This document shows, piece by piece, positions 18,047 to 27,926 of a stretch of 61,762 nt of DNA. Source of the DNA: Akkermansia muciniphila (lineage in GTDB: Bacteria > Verrucomicrobiota > Verrucomicrobiia > Limisphaerales > SIAT01); NCBI GenBank assembly GCA_945900775.1, contig CAMDJP010000011.1, positions 1 through 61,762 on the forward strand, read 5' to 3'. The notes under the pieces are model-generated. The model was not told where the DNA came from and did no database searches. It saw only the letters and a program-made list of their open reading frames with translations. Position 1 is the stretch's first letter. The number at the start of each line of letters is the position of its first letter. Position numbers and translations under genes: made by a program.

Positions 18047-19210
18047 ATGAAAACCATCGTGCGCCCCGCCTTCATTCTCAGCGCCCTCATTATCTCGATT
18101 GCCGCGACCCATGCCCTAAGCGCCGCCGGACGCGAGATGCTCGTCTATTTCGGCACCTACACCGGCAAAGAGAGCAAAGGTATCTATTTCAGCCGTCTCG
18201 ATCTCGAGTCTGGCAAACTCACCGCGCCTGAACTAGCCGGCGAAGCGAAGAACCCTTCATTCCTCGCCCTTCACCCCAGTGGCAAATTTCTCTACTCCGT
18301 GGGCGAAATCAGCGAAATCGGCCCGAAGAAAGCCGGCGCGGTCAACGCCTTCGCCATCAACACCAGTTCCGGCAAGCTGACTTTCTTGAACCAACAGGAA
18401 TCGGGCGGCGCTGGCCCATGCCATCTCGTCGTGGACAAATCTGGGCAGACCGTCCTCGTCGCCAATTACGGCGGCGGCAGCGTCGCCTCTCTTCCCATTA
18501 ACAAAGAGGGCGATCTCCGGGCCGCTGCCAGCGTCATCCAGCACACTGGCCGGAGCGTCACTCCGCGCCAAAGCCAACCCAACGCCCATTCCATCAATAT
18601 CGCCCCCGACAATCGGTTCGCCGTCTGCGCCGATCTCGGCCTCGACAAGGTGCTCGTGTATCGCCTCGATGCAGCCAAATCCACGTTGACCGCGAACACT
18701 CCCGCCTTCACCGCCGCCGCACCGGCATCCGGTCCACGCCACTTCGCGTTTCACCCGACCGCTCCATACGCTTTTGTGATCAACGAAATCAACTGCACCA
18801 TGACCGCATTTGCCTACGATGCGACGGCCGGCACCTTGAAGGAGATTCAAACCCTCTCCACACTGCCCGCGGGCATGTCCGTGGAGAAAGGGTTTAGCAC
18901 CGCCGAAGTGCAGGTACATCCCTCCGGCAAATTCGTGTACGGCTCAAATCGCGGTCACGACAGCATCGCCGTCTTCGGCATGGATTCGAAATCGGGCAAG
19001 CTAACGCTCGTTCAGAACCAGTCCAGCCTCGGCAAAACACCGCGCAACTTCGGCATCGACCCGACAGGCCGCTGGCTCATCGCCGCTAACCAGAATTCTG
19101 GAACCGTTGCCGTTTTCGCCATCGATCTGGCTACGGGAAAACTGGCGCAAAAAGGCGAACCGGTTGCCGTTCCATCGCCAGTCTGCGTGAAGTTCCTCCG
19201 GACGAATTAA
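18047..19210 (+). CDS. Exported lactonase, YbhE/6-phosphogluconolactonase-like seven-bladed propeller
   Basis: A 387-residue protein with a signal peptide (KTIVRPAFILSALIISIAA, cut near ALSAAG). The mature part starts with MLVYFGTYTGKESKGIYFSR, the mark of the lactonase family (PF10282). Repeated blades follow, such as NPSFLALHPSGKFLYSVGEI, GPRHFAFHPTAPYAFVINE and QVHPSGKFVYGSNRGHDSIA. Cytoplasmic members hydrolyse 6-phosphogluconolactone. Exported ones are common in Verrucomicrobiota and Planctomycetota, and their substrate is unknown. I chose the ATG at 18047, which begins the signal peptide. Confidence 0.88.
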   Translation: MKTIVRPAFILSALIISIAATHALSAAGREMLVYFGTYTGKESKGIYFSRLDLESGKLTAPELAGEAKNPSFLALHPSGKFLYSVGEISEIGPKKAGAVNAFAINTSSGKLTFLNQQESGGAGPCHLVVDKSGQTVLVANYGGGSVASLPINKEGDLRAAASVIQHTGRSVTPRQSQPNAHSINIAPDNRFAVCADLGLDKVLVYRLDAAKSTLTANTPAFTAAAPASGPRHFAFHPTAPYAFVINEINCTMTAFAYDATAGTLKEIQTLSTLPAGMSVEKGFSTAEVQVHPSGKFVYGSNRGHDSIAVFGMDSKSGKLTLVQNQSSLGKTPRNFGIDPTGRWLIAANQNSGTVAVFAIDLATGKLAQKGEPVAVPSPVCVKFLRTN

Positions 19211-19232
19211 CGCATTACGCTTCCCGAAAAAG

Positions 19233-19260
19233 AAAGGCCGGCTACGTGGTCGGCTTTTCT
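19233..19260. terminator. Bidirectional terminator between lactonase and sugar kinase genes
   Basis: A 10-bp stem with two G-T pairs, AAAGGCCGGC (19233-19242) with GTCGGCTTTT (19249-19258), and a TACGTG loop. It has A- and T-runs on either side, so it could serve both convergent genes. Confidence 0.75.
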
Positions 19261-19279
19261 CATTCCAGAATTAACTCCT

Positions 19280-20380
19280 TCAGCGCTGCATGCGCGCGCC
19301 GCCCCCCTTCATGAGCTTTTCCACCTCCTCTTTGTCAGCCATGGAAGTATCGCCGGGTGTCGTCATGGCCAGCGCACCGTGCGCGGCGCCGCAGTCCACC
19401 GCCGTCTGCGCGTCGCCGGCAGTCATCAGGCCGTAAATAAAACCACTGGCAAAACTATCGCCGCCACCGACGCGATCGAGAATTTCCAAATCGGGATACT
19501 TGCGACTCTCGTAGAACTTGCCGCCCATCCACGCAATCGCCGCCCAATCGTTGACAGTCGCAGTTTTAGCCGCCCGCAACGTCGTAGCCGTGGCCTTGAA
19601 ATTGGGGAACTCTTTGATGGCCGTCTCGATCATCCTTTTGAACGCGATCACGTCAATGTGCAGCAGATGCTCGTCTGCGCCTTCCACGTGGAAGCCGAGG
19701 CACGCGGTGAAATCTTCCTCGTTGCCGATCATCACATCCACGTACTTGGCGATCTCGCGGTTGACTTCCTGCGCGCGCTTCTGGCCGCCGATGGATTTCC
19801 AAAGGCTCGGGCGGTAGTTGAGATCGTAGCTGACAACCGTGCCGTGCTGCTTGGCTTTTTTGACACACTCGATGACGAGCTGCGGCGTCGTTTCGGACAG
19901 CGCGGCGAAGATGCCGCCGGTGTGCAGCCAGCGCACGCCCTCCTTGCCGAAGATTTGGTCCCAATCAAAATCGCCAGGCTTGAGTTGGCTGGCGGCCGTG
20001 TTGCCTCGATCGGGAATGCCCACGGCACCGCGCACGCCGAAGCCACGCTCAGTGAAGTTGAGGCCGTTGCGTGTATCGCGTCCGATGCCATCAAACTTCG
20101 CCCACTTGATGTAATCAGTGGCAACGCCGCCTTGCAGAATGAAATCCTCGATCAACCGGCCCACGTCGTTATCCGCAAACGCCGTGGCCACTGCAGTCTT
20201 CATCCCAAAACAACGGCGCAGACCGCGAGCGACGTTGTATTCGCCGCCGCCTTCCCACACTTTGAATTCGCGCGCAGTGCGGATGCGCCCTTCACCGGGA
20301 TCAAGCCGGAGCATGATCTCGCCGAGCGCGAGCATGTCCCATTTGCACGAACCGGCAGGTTTAATTTTGAAACTAGTCAT
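19280..20380 (-). CDS. PfkB family sugar kinase (2-keto-3-deoxygluconate kinase-like)
   Basis: A 366-residue ribokinase-fold kinase. The N-terminal part has LALGEIMLRLDPGEGRI and the substrate-binding EGGGEYNVARGLRR. The C-terminal signature is DRVGGGDSFASGFIYGL, with the catalytic aspartate in GGGDSFASG. The overall pattern resembles KDG kinases and related sugar kinases, but the substrate cannot be fixed from sequence. I chose the ATG at 20380 (MTSFKIKPAG) because the 45 residues before it do not look like the family. It is convergent with the lactonase and divergent from the PQQ propeller gene. Confidence 0.85.
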   Translation of the reverse strand: MTSFKIKPAGSCKWDMLALGEIMLRLDPGEGRIRTAREFKVWEGGGEYNVARGLRRCFGMKTAVATAFADNDVGRLIEDFILQGGVATDYIKWAKFDGIGRDTRNGLNFTERGFGVRGAVGIPDRGNTAASQLKPGDFDWDQIFGKEGVRWLHTGGIFAALSETTPQLVIECVKKAKQHGTVVSYDLNYRPSLWKSIGGQKRAQEVNREIAKYVDVMIGNEEDFTACLGFHVEGADEHLLHIDVIAFKRMIETAIKEFPNFKATATTLRAAKTATVNDWAAIAWMGGKFYESRKYPDLEILDRVGGGDSFASGFIYGLMTAGDAQTAVDCGAAHGALAMTTPGDTSMADKEEVEKLMKGGGARMQR

Positions 20381-20529
20381 AACAGTGCAACACTTAAAAA
20401 TCACTCGCGAAAATCCGGATTGGAGCGACTCTTTCAGCTTCTGAAAAGCCGGCCAGAAACTCAACTCCTTTTGCTGCACGAGCCGCGTCTTGACTGAGCG
20501 AAGTCGCTTCACCATCCTGCGACCGCGCT

Positions 20530-21762
20530 ATGAAAACTTCGATGCTCGTCCTTGCCACCGCATTTCTCACTCAAACCACGGTCGCACAAGATTGGCCGGA
20601 GTTCCGCGGCTCGACGGGCCAAGGCCATTCGACCGCCAAAAACCTACCGACCGAATGGAGCGCCACTAAGAACGTCGCGTGGCGCACGCCGTTGCCCGGT
20701 GCCGGTTGGTCTTCGCCAGTGGTCGTGGCCGGTAAGATTTATCTGACAACCGCCGTACAAGCGAGCGCGCCCGGATCTCAATCCCTTCGCGCTCTATGTC
20801 TGGACGCGGCCACGGGTAAGATTCTCTGGAACACCGAGATTTTCGCGACGCTTGTCACCAAAGGTCATTCCAAGAATAGCCAAGCCAGCCCGACTCCCCT
20901 TTGCTATGATGGTCGGCTCTACGTCCATTTCGGCCATCAAGGTAGCGCCTGCCTCGACCTCGCGGGAAAGGTGCTTTGGAAGAACGATACCTTGAAATAC
21001 TCGCCTGTGCACGGCAATGGCGGCTCACCCATCCTCGCCGGCAACCTGCTCGTCTTTAGTTGCGACGGTGGTAATTCACCCTTCATCGCCGCCTTGGATA
21101 AGACGACGGGCGATTTGCGTTGGAAAACGCCCCGAGAGACTAGCGCTGGAAAGAAATTTTCCTTCAGCACGCCGCTGCTCACCACTATTGCCGAGCAAAA
21201 GCAAATTATAAGCCCCGCCAGCGGCGCTGTCTTCGCGTACGACCCCAAAGACGGCCGCGAGATTTGGCGCGCACGCTACGGCGAAGGCTACTCCGTCATC
21301 CCCCGCCCCGTCTTCGGACACGGGCTCGTGTTCATCGGCACCGGTTACGATCGCCCCACCGTGATGGCTGTTCGTCCCGGTGGCAGGGGCGATACGACAG
21401 AAACACATGTGGCGTGGACCCTCGCCAAAGGCGCACCAAACACTCCCTCACCTCTGCTCGTCGGCGATGAGTTGTATCTCGTCGCAGATAGCGGCGTGGC
21501 CAGTTGTGTCGATGCCAAGACCGGCACTGTCCATTGGCAGGAGCGCGTGTGCAGCAGCACTTCAGCTTCGCCGGTTTTTGCGGACGGAAAGATTTATATC
21601 CAAGACGAACAAGGGCTCGGCGTGGTCTTGAAAGCGGACAAGGCCTTCACGAAACTGGCCGCGAACCCAATCGGCGAGCGCACGCTGGCTTCCTATGCGG
21701 TGACGGATGGTGCGCTCTTTATCCGAGGCGACAAGCACCTTTACCGGATTCAATCCAAGTAA
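20530..21762 (+). CDS. Exported PQQ-like beta-propeller protein
   Basis: A 410-residue protein with a signal peptide (MKTSMLVLATAFLTQTTVAQ) and then DWPEFRGSTGQGHS, the usual opening of verrucomicrobial and planctomycetal outer-membrane PQQ-repeat proteins. Tryptophan-docking repeats are visible: LDAATGKILWNTEIF, LDLAGKVLWKNDTL, LDKTTGDLRWKTPRE, YDPKDGREIWRARYG and VDAKTGTVHWQER. Function may be structural or redox-related, and no PQQ-binding catalytic site is evident. The gap to lhgO is 20 bases, so they may be co-transcribed. Confidence 0.85.
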   Translation: MKTSMLVLATAFLTQTTVAQDWPEFRGSTGQGHSTAKNLPTEWSATKNVAWRTPLPGAGWSSPVVVAGKIYLTTAVQASAPGSQSLRALCLDAATGKILWNTEIFATLVTKGHSKNSQASPTPLCYDGRLYVHFGHQGSACLDLAGKVLWKNDTLKYSPVHGNGGSPILAGNLLVFSCDGGNSPFIAALDKTTGDLRWKTPRETSAGKKFSFSTPLLTTIAEQKQIISPASGAVFAYDPKDGREIWRARYGEGYSVIPRPVFGHGLVFIGTGYDRPTVMAVRPGGRGDTTETHVAWTLAKGAPNTPSPLLVGDELYLVADSGVASCVDAKTGTVHWQERVCSSTSASPVFADGKIYIQDEQGLGVVLKADKAFTKLAANPIGERTLASYAVTDGALFIRGDKHLYRIQSK

Positions 21763-21782
21763 CAACCGCACCGTCACCCCGC

Positions 21783-22973
21783 ATGAATGGGAAGCGGATT
21801 GTCATTGTCGGCGGCGGCATTGTGGGCTTGGCCACCGCGCACGAACTGCTGCGCCTGCAACCGGGCGCGACAGTGACCGTACTCGAGAAAGAACTAGGCG
21901 TCGGCCGACACCAGTCCGGCCACAACAGTGGGGTGCTCCACGCCGGCCTTTACTACAAGCCCGGCTCCCAGAAAGCGCGACTAGCCGTCAGCGGACTGCA
22001 CCGCATGGTCGAGTTCTGCCAGCAACACGGCATCGCCCACGAGATTTGTGGAAAGCTTGTGGTAGCCGTCGATGAAACCGAACTGGTGCGACTTCAGAAC
22101 CTGCTCGAACGCGGACAGCAAAACGGATTGCAAGGGCTACAATGGCTCAAGCCGGAGCAAATGCGAGAGATTGAACCTCACGCAGCGGGCATCGCAGCCA
22201 TCCGCGTGCCCCAGGAAGGTATCGTGGATTATCCCCGCGTCTGCGAGGTGTTGCAGGCGGAGATTGCCAAGATCAGCGGCCGCGTGGTCACTGGCGCAAA
22301 AGTGACGGCGATTTTTCCCGAGAGTGCCGGCTGGCGCATCGAAAGCACATCGGGCGACTTTGCTGCAGATTTCCTGATCAACTGCGCCGGACTTCACTCC
22401 GACCGCATCAGCGCACTCGCCGGCGAACAGCGCGAGGCGCGCATCATTCCGTTCCGTGGCGAGTATTATCAGCTCAAGAAAGAGCGGCAGTTCCTTGTTC
22501 GGAACCTGATTTACCCCGTGCCAGATCCACAGTTTCCATTCCTCGGCGTTCACTTCACGCGTCTTATCCACGGCGGCATCGAGGCGGGGCCCAACGCGGT
22601 GCTCGCTTTCGCGCGCGAGGGCTACCGCAAGACCGACTTGAACGCAGCTGACTTGTGGGACGCGCTGAGCTTCGGCGGTCTGTGGCGCTTTCTCGGTAGG
22701 CACAAGCGGATGAGTTGGGACGAACTGAAGCGGTCGTTCAGCCGCCAACTCTTCTGCGAATCACTGCAGCGGCTCGTGCCAGAAATCCGGGAGGACGATC
22801 TCGAGCCGGGCGGAGCCGGCGTGCGGGCGCAGGCTATGTCACCGGCGGGCGAACTGATTCAGGATTTCCATCTCGTCCAGCGGCTGAACGCGCTGCATGT
22901 GCTGAACGCCCCCAGCCCCGCTGCGACGGCATCGCTCGCCATCGGCGAGCAGATTGCGAGCATGGTGAAATAG
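21783..22973 (+). CDS. lhgO: L-2-hydroxyglutarate oxidase
   Basis: A 396-residue FAD-dependent oxidoreductase of the DAO family. The dinucleotide-binding motif VIVGGGIVGLATAHELL comes directly after the start and VTVLEKELGVGRHQSGHNSG follows. That HQSGHNSGVLHAGLYY segment is the LhgO/L2HGDH hallmark. The enzyme oxidises L-2-hydroxyglutarate to 2-oxoglutarate and passes electrons to the membrane quinone pool. The ATG at 21783 begins just before the FAD motif. The frame is open far upstream, but that part overlaps the propeller gene. The gene ends 6 bases before the convergent ABC transporter. Confidence 0.92.
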   Translation: MNGKRIVIVGGGIVGLATAHELLRLQPGATVTVLEKELGVGRHQSGHNSGVLHAGLYYKPGSQKARLAVSGLHRMVEFCQQHGIAHEICGKLVVAVDETELVRLQNLLERGQQNGLQGLQWLKPEQMREIEPHAAGIAAIRVPQEGIVDYPRVCEVLQAEIAKISGRVVTGAKVTAIFPESAGWRIESTSGDFAADFLINCAGLHSDRISALAGEQREARIIPFRGEYYQLKKERQFLVRNLIYPVPDPQFPFLGVHFTRLIHGGIEAGPNAVLAFAREGYRKTDLNAADLWDALSFGGLWRFLGRHKRMSWDELKRSFSRQLFCESLQRLVPEIREDDLEPGGAGVRAQAMSPAGELIQDFHLVQRLNALHVLNAPSPAATASLAIGEQIASMVK

Positions 22974-22979
22974 CTGCCG

Positions 22980-24872
22980 CTATGGCGCGAACTGAAGCGC
23001 GTGGAGTTTTTGATAGTGCCCGCCGCGGTCGACCAATTCCTGATGGCGCCCTTGCTCGACGATTTGCCCTTCATGCAGCACCACAATCAGATCCGCTTTC
23101 TGAATGGTCGAGAGCCGATGAGCGATGCAAATGGTCGTGCGACCTATCATCAGCTCCTCGAGTGCAGCCTGCACCGCCCGCTCCGATTCACTGTCGAGAG
23201 CGCTGGTAGCCTCATCAAGGACGAGGATGGGAGCATTTTTCAGGATAGCACGCGCGATGGCGATGCGCTGCCGCTGTCCGCCTGAGAGCATCACACCGCG
23301 CTCGCCAATCAACGTTTCGTACCCTTGTGACTTCTCGATGATGAAATCGTGCGCATGGGCATGCCGCGCCGCCGCTTCGACTTCGGCATCCGTCGCCTCC
23401 GATCGTCCCATCCGGATATTGCTCCGAATGGTGTCGTTGAAGAGGAAGGTCTCCTGGGTCACCACGGAGATCTGCGAGCGCAGGTCACTTGTCAAAACCT
23501 CACGAATATCGACGCCGCCGATGCGCACCGCGCCAGATTGGGGATCATAGAAACGCAAGAGCAGACTCGTGAGAGTAGTCTTTCCTGAACCGCTAGCGCC
23601 AACAAGGGCCACAAGTTTTCCGGGGGGAATCGTGAGATGGATGGAACACAACACGGGCTTCGTCTCGTAGCTAAAGGAAACCTGGTCGAAATGAACCATC
23701 GACCCACGAGCGTGAAGCGGTTTTGGTGCCGTTGGCTCTGGCAGAGTGGTCTGGGTAGCCAGCAGTTCGAACACACGCTCGCTTGCGGCACGCGATTGCT
23801 CCAGTTGCGAGTGCAAGCGGACGAGCGACTTGAGAGGCTTGTACATGGAGAGGATGGCGAGGATCACTGTGAGGAAACCGCTGGCATCAGTACGCCGTTG
23901 CGGATCGAGAGCCAGATAGATGAAAATCAGCGCGATGCCAACGGCCCCCACGAACTCCAAGAGCGGCCCGGGGATTTCCATGGCCCGAACGAGCCGCATA
24001 TAGTTACCGGTGAACTGCTGCGCGATGCGCTCGAATTGGCGCAGCACCGGTTTTTCGAGATTGTAGGCCTTGACGATGCGATTACCAGTGAAGCCCTCCA
24101 ACATAAGTTGCGAGAGGTCGGCTGTCTGGGTCTGGATAGCCAAACTCGAATGGCGCACGCGACGACTATAGATCACGATCGGCGCGATGCAGATCGGCAG
24201 CACAACCAGCGATATGAGGGTCAGATGCGGCTGCTGCCACAGGAGCAGAGCCAACACACTGAGGAGGGTGACCGGATCCTTCAGCATCACGGGCAGGGCG
24301 TTGCTTATGGTTCCTCGAAGCGCCTCAGTGTCATTCATCAGGCGCGACATCAACTCTCCGGTTCGACTCTGGTTGAAAAATCCGCTTGGCTGATTAAGCA
24401 GATGCGCAAAAAGGCGAACCCGCAAATCGGTCACAGCTCGAATGGAAACCCACTGGAGCAAGTATATGTTCAAATAGGACAATACCCCACGCAAAAGAAA
24501 CACGAACGGAACGACAGCCACCAACGCTATTAGGAATTTTGGTTGATCGATCGTCATTCCATTGGATAGTCCCAAAACCTGCTCTAGCCAACGGCCCACG
24601 AAATCGGGCGCGTACTGAAGCTTCTCGGCTAGCGGTGACGCCCCGGCAGCCGGAAAAATAATCCCGAAGATGAACGTAATCGAAAGGATCATCAGCGGCT
24701 CGAAGAGGCCGCTTAGAACCCCCATCAGAACGCCCAAGACCAATCGCCCGTAGTACGGCTTCGCCAACACCAAGATTTTTAGCAGAAAAGCAGCCACAAT
24801 TGGGCTAGTATGCAAATTGCTTGCGGTCGAAGCAACGCCTTCCACGAGGGGTGAATAGCGGTTCACCAGCAA
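22980..24872 (-). CDS. MsbA-like ABC exporter (fused permease and ATPase)
   Basis: A 630-residue half-transporter with an N-terminal six-helix permease (residues about 25-345) and a C-terminal nucleotide-binding domain. Walker A is GASGSGKTTL, the Q-loop is VTQETFLFND, the signature is LSGGQRQRIAIARA, Walker B is ILVLDEATSALD and the H-loop is CIAHRLST. The permease resembles lipid A and multidrug exporters. Its place beside GT9 and other LPS glycosyltransferases suggests it flips a lipid A-core precursor across the inner membrane. The start at 24872 follows the GT9 stop by 66 bases. Confidence 0.88.
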   Translation of the reverse strand: MLVNRYSPLVEGVASTASNLHTSPIVAAFLLKILVLAKPYYGRLVLGVLMGVLSGLFEPLMILSITFIFGIIFPAAGASPLAEKLQYAPDFVGRWLEQVLGLSNGMTIDQPKFLIALVAVVPFVFLLRGVLSYLNIYLLQWVSIRAVTDLRVRLFAHLLNQPSGFFNQSRTGELMSRLMNDTEALRGTISNALPVMLKDPVTLLSVLALLLWQQPHLTLISLVVLPICIAPIVIYSRRVRHSSLAIQTQTADLSQLMLEGFTGNRIVKAYNLEKPVLRQFERIAQQFTGNYMRLVRAMEIPGPLLEFVGAVGIALIFIYLALDPQRRTDASGFLTVILAILSMYKPLKSLVRLHSQLEQSRAASERVFELLATQTTLPEPTAPKPLHARGSMVHFDQVSFSYETKPVLCSIHLTIPPGKLVALVGASGSGKTTLTSLLLRFYDPQSGAVRIGGVDIREVLTSDLRSQISVVTQETFLFNDTIRSNIRMGRSEATDAEVEAAARHAHAHDFIIEKSQGYETLIGERGVMLSGGQRQRIAIARAILKNAPILVLDEATSALDSESERAVQAALEELMIGRTTICIAHRLSTIQKADLIVVLHEGQIVEQGRHQELVDRGGHYQKLHALQFAP

Positions 24873-24938
24873 GGTGGATTTGGAGACGAGACTCCCGGCC
24901 GCCTATTCTCTGATGCATTATTCCATGCCAAAGACCTG

Positions 24939-26039
24939 TCACAATGGAATGGCAGCAGGACTGGGATTGGTTTGTCTGCCAAGACGTTTGGAGACGATTT
25001 CAGCCACCTGTTGCGGCTCGATTTTAGCGAGACAGACTGCGCGTTGAGCCGTATCGCAAGCCGTCCCTGCATGGTCGATGCAAGGGCAGGAAACGATGAT
25101 GTTACTGTGTTCGCTTCCGGACGGTAGCCAAGCTTGATAGCCTTTTTGCGCTCGGAAAAAAGAAACAGAAGGAATTCCCAGAGCCACAGCTAAGTGCATC
25201 ACTCCCGAATCAGGACCGAGATGCAGTCGGCACCGAGTGAGCACCGTCGCCAGTTGAGCAAGGGTAAGATTTTCAGGCAATGGCTTCAGGCGTGCGTCAT
25301 TCACCGCTTCTGCAAACGCTTGCAACCGCTGCTTCTCGCGCGGCTTCGTGCCGGCGGATGCGACGCATTGCAGATCAGGAAACTGATGCCACAAATTCCT
25401 CAGCAGGACGATGTGATGTTCCAGCGGCCATTCCTTGAGGGGATTGGCGGAGTTGATGGAGAGATGAATGGCCCCTTCGGGCACCACCTGTGCTCCCCAG
25501 TCGAGCATGGTCGCATCAATCTCAATTTTATATTGAGGCGCCTGGAGGTTAAAACCACAGCAAGCCAGAACTTGCCGGCGTTGTTCGGCCACGGGCAGTT
25601 CGGGATTCTGTCGCGGCACCCAGTTGGCAATCAGCCAGCGGTTCCAGAAATGGTCGCGACCAGCCGCGTGCGCTACCCGCCACGACGCACCGGACAAAGC
25701 GGTCATGATGATAGTGCGATCGTTGCCTCCGAAATTAAACGCCACATCAAACCGTTCTTCACGGAGCGCGTGAAGTATCATCAATTGCTCGCGCCAAGAA
25801 CGCTGGGCCGGATCGAGCATCATGGACCAAGCGCGCTCCACCCAGGGAGCCAAACGAACGACCTCCGCACCCAGCGGAGACGATAGAACATGCAGCTCGG
25901 CTTGTGGATAATGCTGTTTTATTTCCCAGAGAGCTGGAAGCAATTGGAGGGTATCCCCAAAGAAACCAAGATCAACGACCAAGATTTTCTTAGCGGCGCG
26001 CGTTTGGTCGTAAAAACCGCTCAGATTTGCATCCTCCAT
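24939..26039 (-). CDS. Glycosyltransferase family 9 (LPS heptosyltransferase-like)
   Basis: A 366-residue GT-B enzyme. KKILVVDLGFFGDTLQLLPAL is the N-terminal acceptor-binding opening of heptosyltransferases. The C-terminal half has HLSINSANPLKEWPLEH, the LGPDSGVMHLAVALGIPSVS nucleotide-sugar site and a late CPCIDHAGTACD cysteine cluster. ADP-heptose transfer to the inner core is the family role. The exact sugar here is an inference. It is transcribed with the ABC exporter and divergently from the next glycosyltransferase group, with a 235-base promoter region between them. Confidence 0.87.
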   Translation of the reverse strand: MEDANLSGFYDQTRAAKKILVVDLGFFGDTLQLLPALWEIKQHYPQAELHVLSSPLGAEVVRLAPWVERAWSMMLDPAQRSWREQLMILHALREERFDVAFNFGGNDRTIIMTALSGASWRVAHAAGRDHFWNRWLIANWVPRQNPELPVAEQRRQVLACCGFNLQAPQYKIEIDATMLDWGAQVVPEGAIHLSINSANPLKEWPLEHHIVLLRNLWHQFPDLQCVASAGTKPREKQRLQAFAEAVNDARLKPLPENLTLAQLATVLTRCRLHLGPDSGVMHLAVALGIPSVSFFRAQKGYQAWLPSGSEHSNIIVSCPCIDHAGTACDTAQRAVCLAKIEPQQVAEIVSKRLGRQTNPSPAAIPL

Positions 26040-26274
26040 CCTCGTTATTTAATAACAGAAACCTCATGGACCAACGACAAAATTCACCAACCACGAGCGG
26101 CATGCCCCCTCCCGGAATTTTATCCACGGTGTCGTTTCGCAATACCCTAGGCTCTATCATGCAGAGCAAAAGACGAGAAAGAGCGCCCCTTCCTCCTCAT
26201 TTATGCTGATGGATTACTCTTCCGGATTGCAAATTCTCTGTTCATGTCAAAGCTGAGATGATTGAATTTGCCCT

Positions 26275-27150
26275 GTGAAAATTAGCGGCTTCACCTTCAT
26301 CCGCAACGGCGCCATTCTTGGCTATCCGTTCGTGGCGAGCATCCGCTCCCTGCTGCCTCTCTGCGATGAAATTATTGTCAATGTCCCCCGCTCCACAGAC
26401 GATACGCTCGAACAGGTCCGGGCCATAAACGACCCGAAAATTCGCATCCTCGAGACAGAGTGGGATGAGTCGATGCGTTCAGCGGGGTTGGCGCTCTCGC
26501 ACCACACCAACCTCGCCCTCGACCAATGCACCGGTGACTGGCGCGTGTACATCCAAGGTGACGAAGTGCTGCACGAGGACTCGATTCCCGCCATTCGCGC
26601 TGCAATGGAGCGCGAATTGGACCATTCCGAAGTGGAGGGCCTACTCGTGGATTATACCCATTTCTACGGAAGCTTCTGGACGGAGGTTTACTCCTTCGGT
26701 TGGTATTATCGTGAAGTGCGTGTCATCCGACGTAATTCCACCATCCGCTCCTGTGGCGATGCCCAAGGTTTCCGCACCACCGCCCATCAGAAACTACGCG
26801 TGAAAGATTCCGGCGGCCGCTATTTCCATTACGGCTATGCCCTCGAACCCAGCGTGGCGCACCGGAAACTGTCAAACCTCTCCACCCTCTACGGCGGTCA
26901 GCCTAGCGCAGAGAAACAGGCCCAACGCCCCGTCCGATTTTACGACGACGACCAGAAAGTGAAACCCTTCCAAGGAACTCATCCCGCCGTCATGCGCGAC
27001 ATCGTGGCTGCCGCCGATTGGACCTACACATCGCGTAACCCGCTCATCCGTTTCCGCCGCGAGTATTTCTGGGAAGACATAGCCCTTCTCTTCAAGCGAT
27101 GCACTGGCCTCACCTTAGGCGTGCACAAGAACTATCGACTGGTTAAGTGA
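26275..27150 (+). CDS. Glycosyltransferase, GT2-like
   Basis: A 291-residue protein with a short GT-A-like start (ISGFTFIRNGAILGYPFVAS), DEIIVNVPRSTDDTLE, and YIQGDEVLHEDS in the place of the DxD metal site. The C-terminal half (FRREYFWEDIALLFKRCTGL) has no clear transmembrane segment. It belongs to the FIRNG-type glycosyltransferases found in LPS clusters, and donor and acceptor are unknown. The GTG at 26275 is the only start compatible with the N-terminal strand. Its stop overlaps the next GTG start by four bases (GTGA). Confidence 0.75.
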   Translation: MKISGFTFIRNGAILGYPFVASIRSLLPLCDEIIVNVPRSTDDTLEQVRAINDPKIRILETEWDESMRSAGLALSHHTNLALDQCTGDWRVYIQGDEVLHEDSIPAIRAAMERELDHSEVEGLLVDYTHFYGSFWTEVYSFGWYYREVRVIRRNSTIRSCGDAQGFRTTAHQKLRVKDSGGRYFHYGYALEPSVAHRKLSNLSTLYGGQPSAEKQAQRPVRFYDDDQKVKPFQGTHPAVMRDIVAAADWTYTSRNPLIRFRREYFWEDIALLFKRCTGLTLGVHKNYRLVK

Positions 27151-27926
27151 AACGTCTTCCCATCAGTGTCTGTTTGATTTCCGGTGCTGAGGCTCACCGA
27201 ATTGGCCGCGCCTTGTCCAGTGTAGCTGGCTGGACCAGTGAGATTGTTGTGGTCTTGAACGAGGAAGTGGAGGATGGCACGGAAAAAATCGCCCACGAAT
27301 ACGGCGCCAAAGTCTTCCGGGAGCCTTGGAAAGGCCACATCGCACAGAAAAATTCTGCTGCGCAAAAAGCCACCCAGCCATGGCTACTAGCCCTTGACGC
27401 CGATGAAGCCATCTCGCCCGAATTGCGCGCAGAGATCGAGCAACTCTTTATCATCTCTCACAGCGCACCGCCGCACACTGCCTATCGCTTTCCACGTTGC
27501 ACCTTTTATTGCGGCCGATGGATCCGGTACGGCGATTGGTATCCGGACCACCAAACCCGCCTCTGGCAGCGCGGCCAAGCCAGATGGAGCGGCGTTGATC
27601 CCCATGACCGACTGGAAGTGGAAGGGGTAATCGGGCGGTTACAGAAAGACTTGCTGCATTTTTCAAACGACTCGATCAACCACCATATCCGAAAAATCAT
27701 CCCATTCAGCGATGAATTTGTTCGCCAGCATGCCACACGAAACTCGCTAGCGGTGCTTGATCTTGCAATTCGCCCCGCTTGGCGTTTTGTGCGGGCCTAT
27801 TTTTTCCGCCTAGGTTTTCTGGACGGCTGGCCCGGTTACTATATCGCCTGCCTGAACGCCTTCTCGGCTGTCACCCGCTACACCAAAATCCGCGAAGCTC
27901 GGTTGAGCAAAGAAATCAGCCAATGA
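27147..27926 (+). CDS. Glycosyltransferase family 2, WaaE/KdtX-like LPS core transferase
   Basis: A 259-residue GT2 enzyme. It has PISVCLISGAEAHRIGRAL at the N-terminus, EIVVVLNEEVEDGTEKIA, HIAQKNSAAQKATQPWLL and the metal-binding LALDADEAISPEL. This layout matches the WaaE-type beta-1,4-glucosyltransferases of the LPS inner core, although the sugar is inferred. The start is a GTG that overlaps the preceding stop, and its own stop overlaps the next ATG (ATGA), so translation of the three genes is probably coupled. Confidence 0.85.
   Translation: MKRLPISVCLISGAEAHRIGRALSSVAGWTSEIVVVLNEEVEDGTEKIAHEYGAKVFREPWKGHIAQKNSAAQKATQPWLLALDADEAISPELRAEIEQLFIISHSAPPHTAYRFPRCTFYCGRWIRYGDWYPDHQTRLWQRGQARWSGVDPHDRLEVEGVIGRLQKDLLHFSNDSINHHIRKIIPFSDEFVRQHATRNSLAVLDLAIRPAWRFVRAYFFRLGFLDGWPGYYIACLNAFSAVTRYTKIREARLSKEISQ

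Noticed and set aside
17802..18050. An 82-residue plus-strand frame before the lactonase
   Set aside because: It has no family likeness or ribosome binding site, and the opposite strand reads more protein-like.
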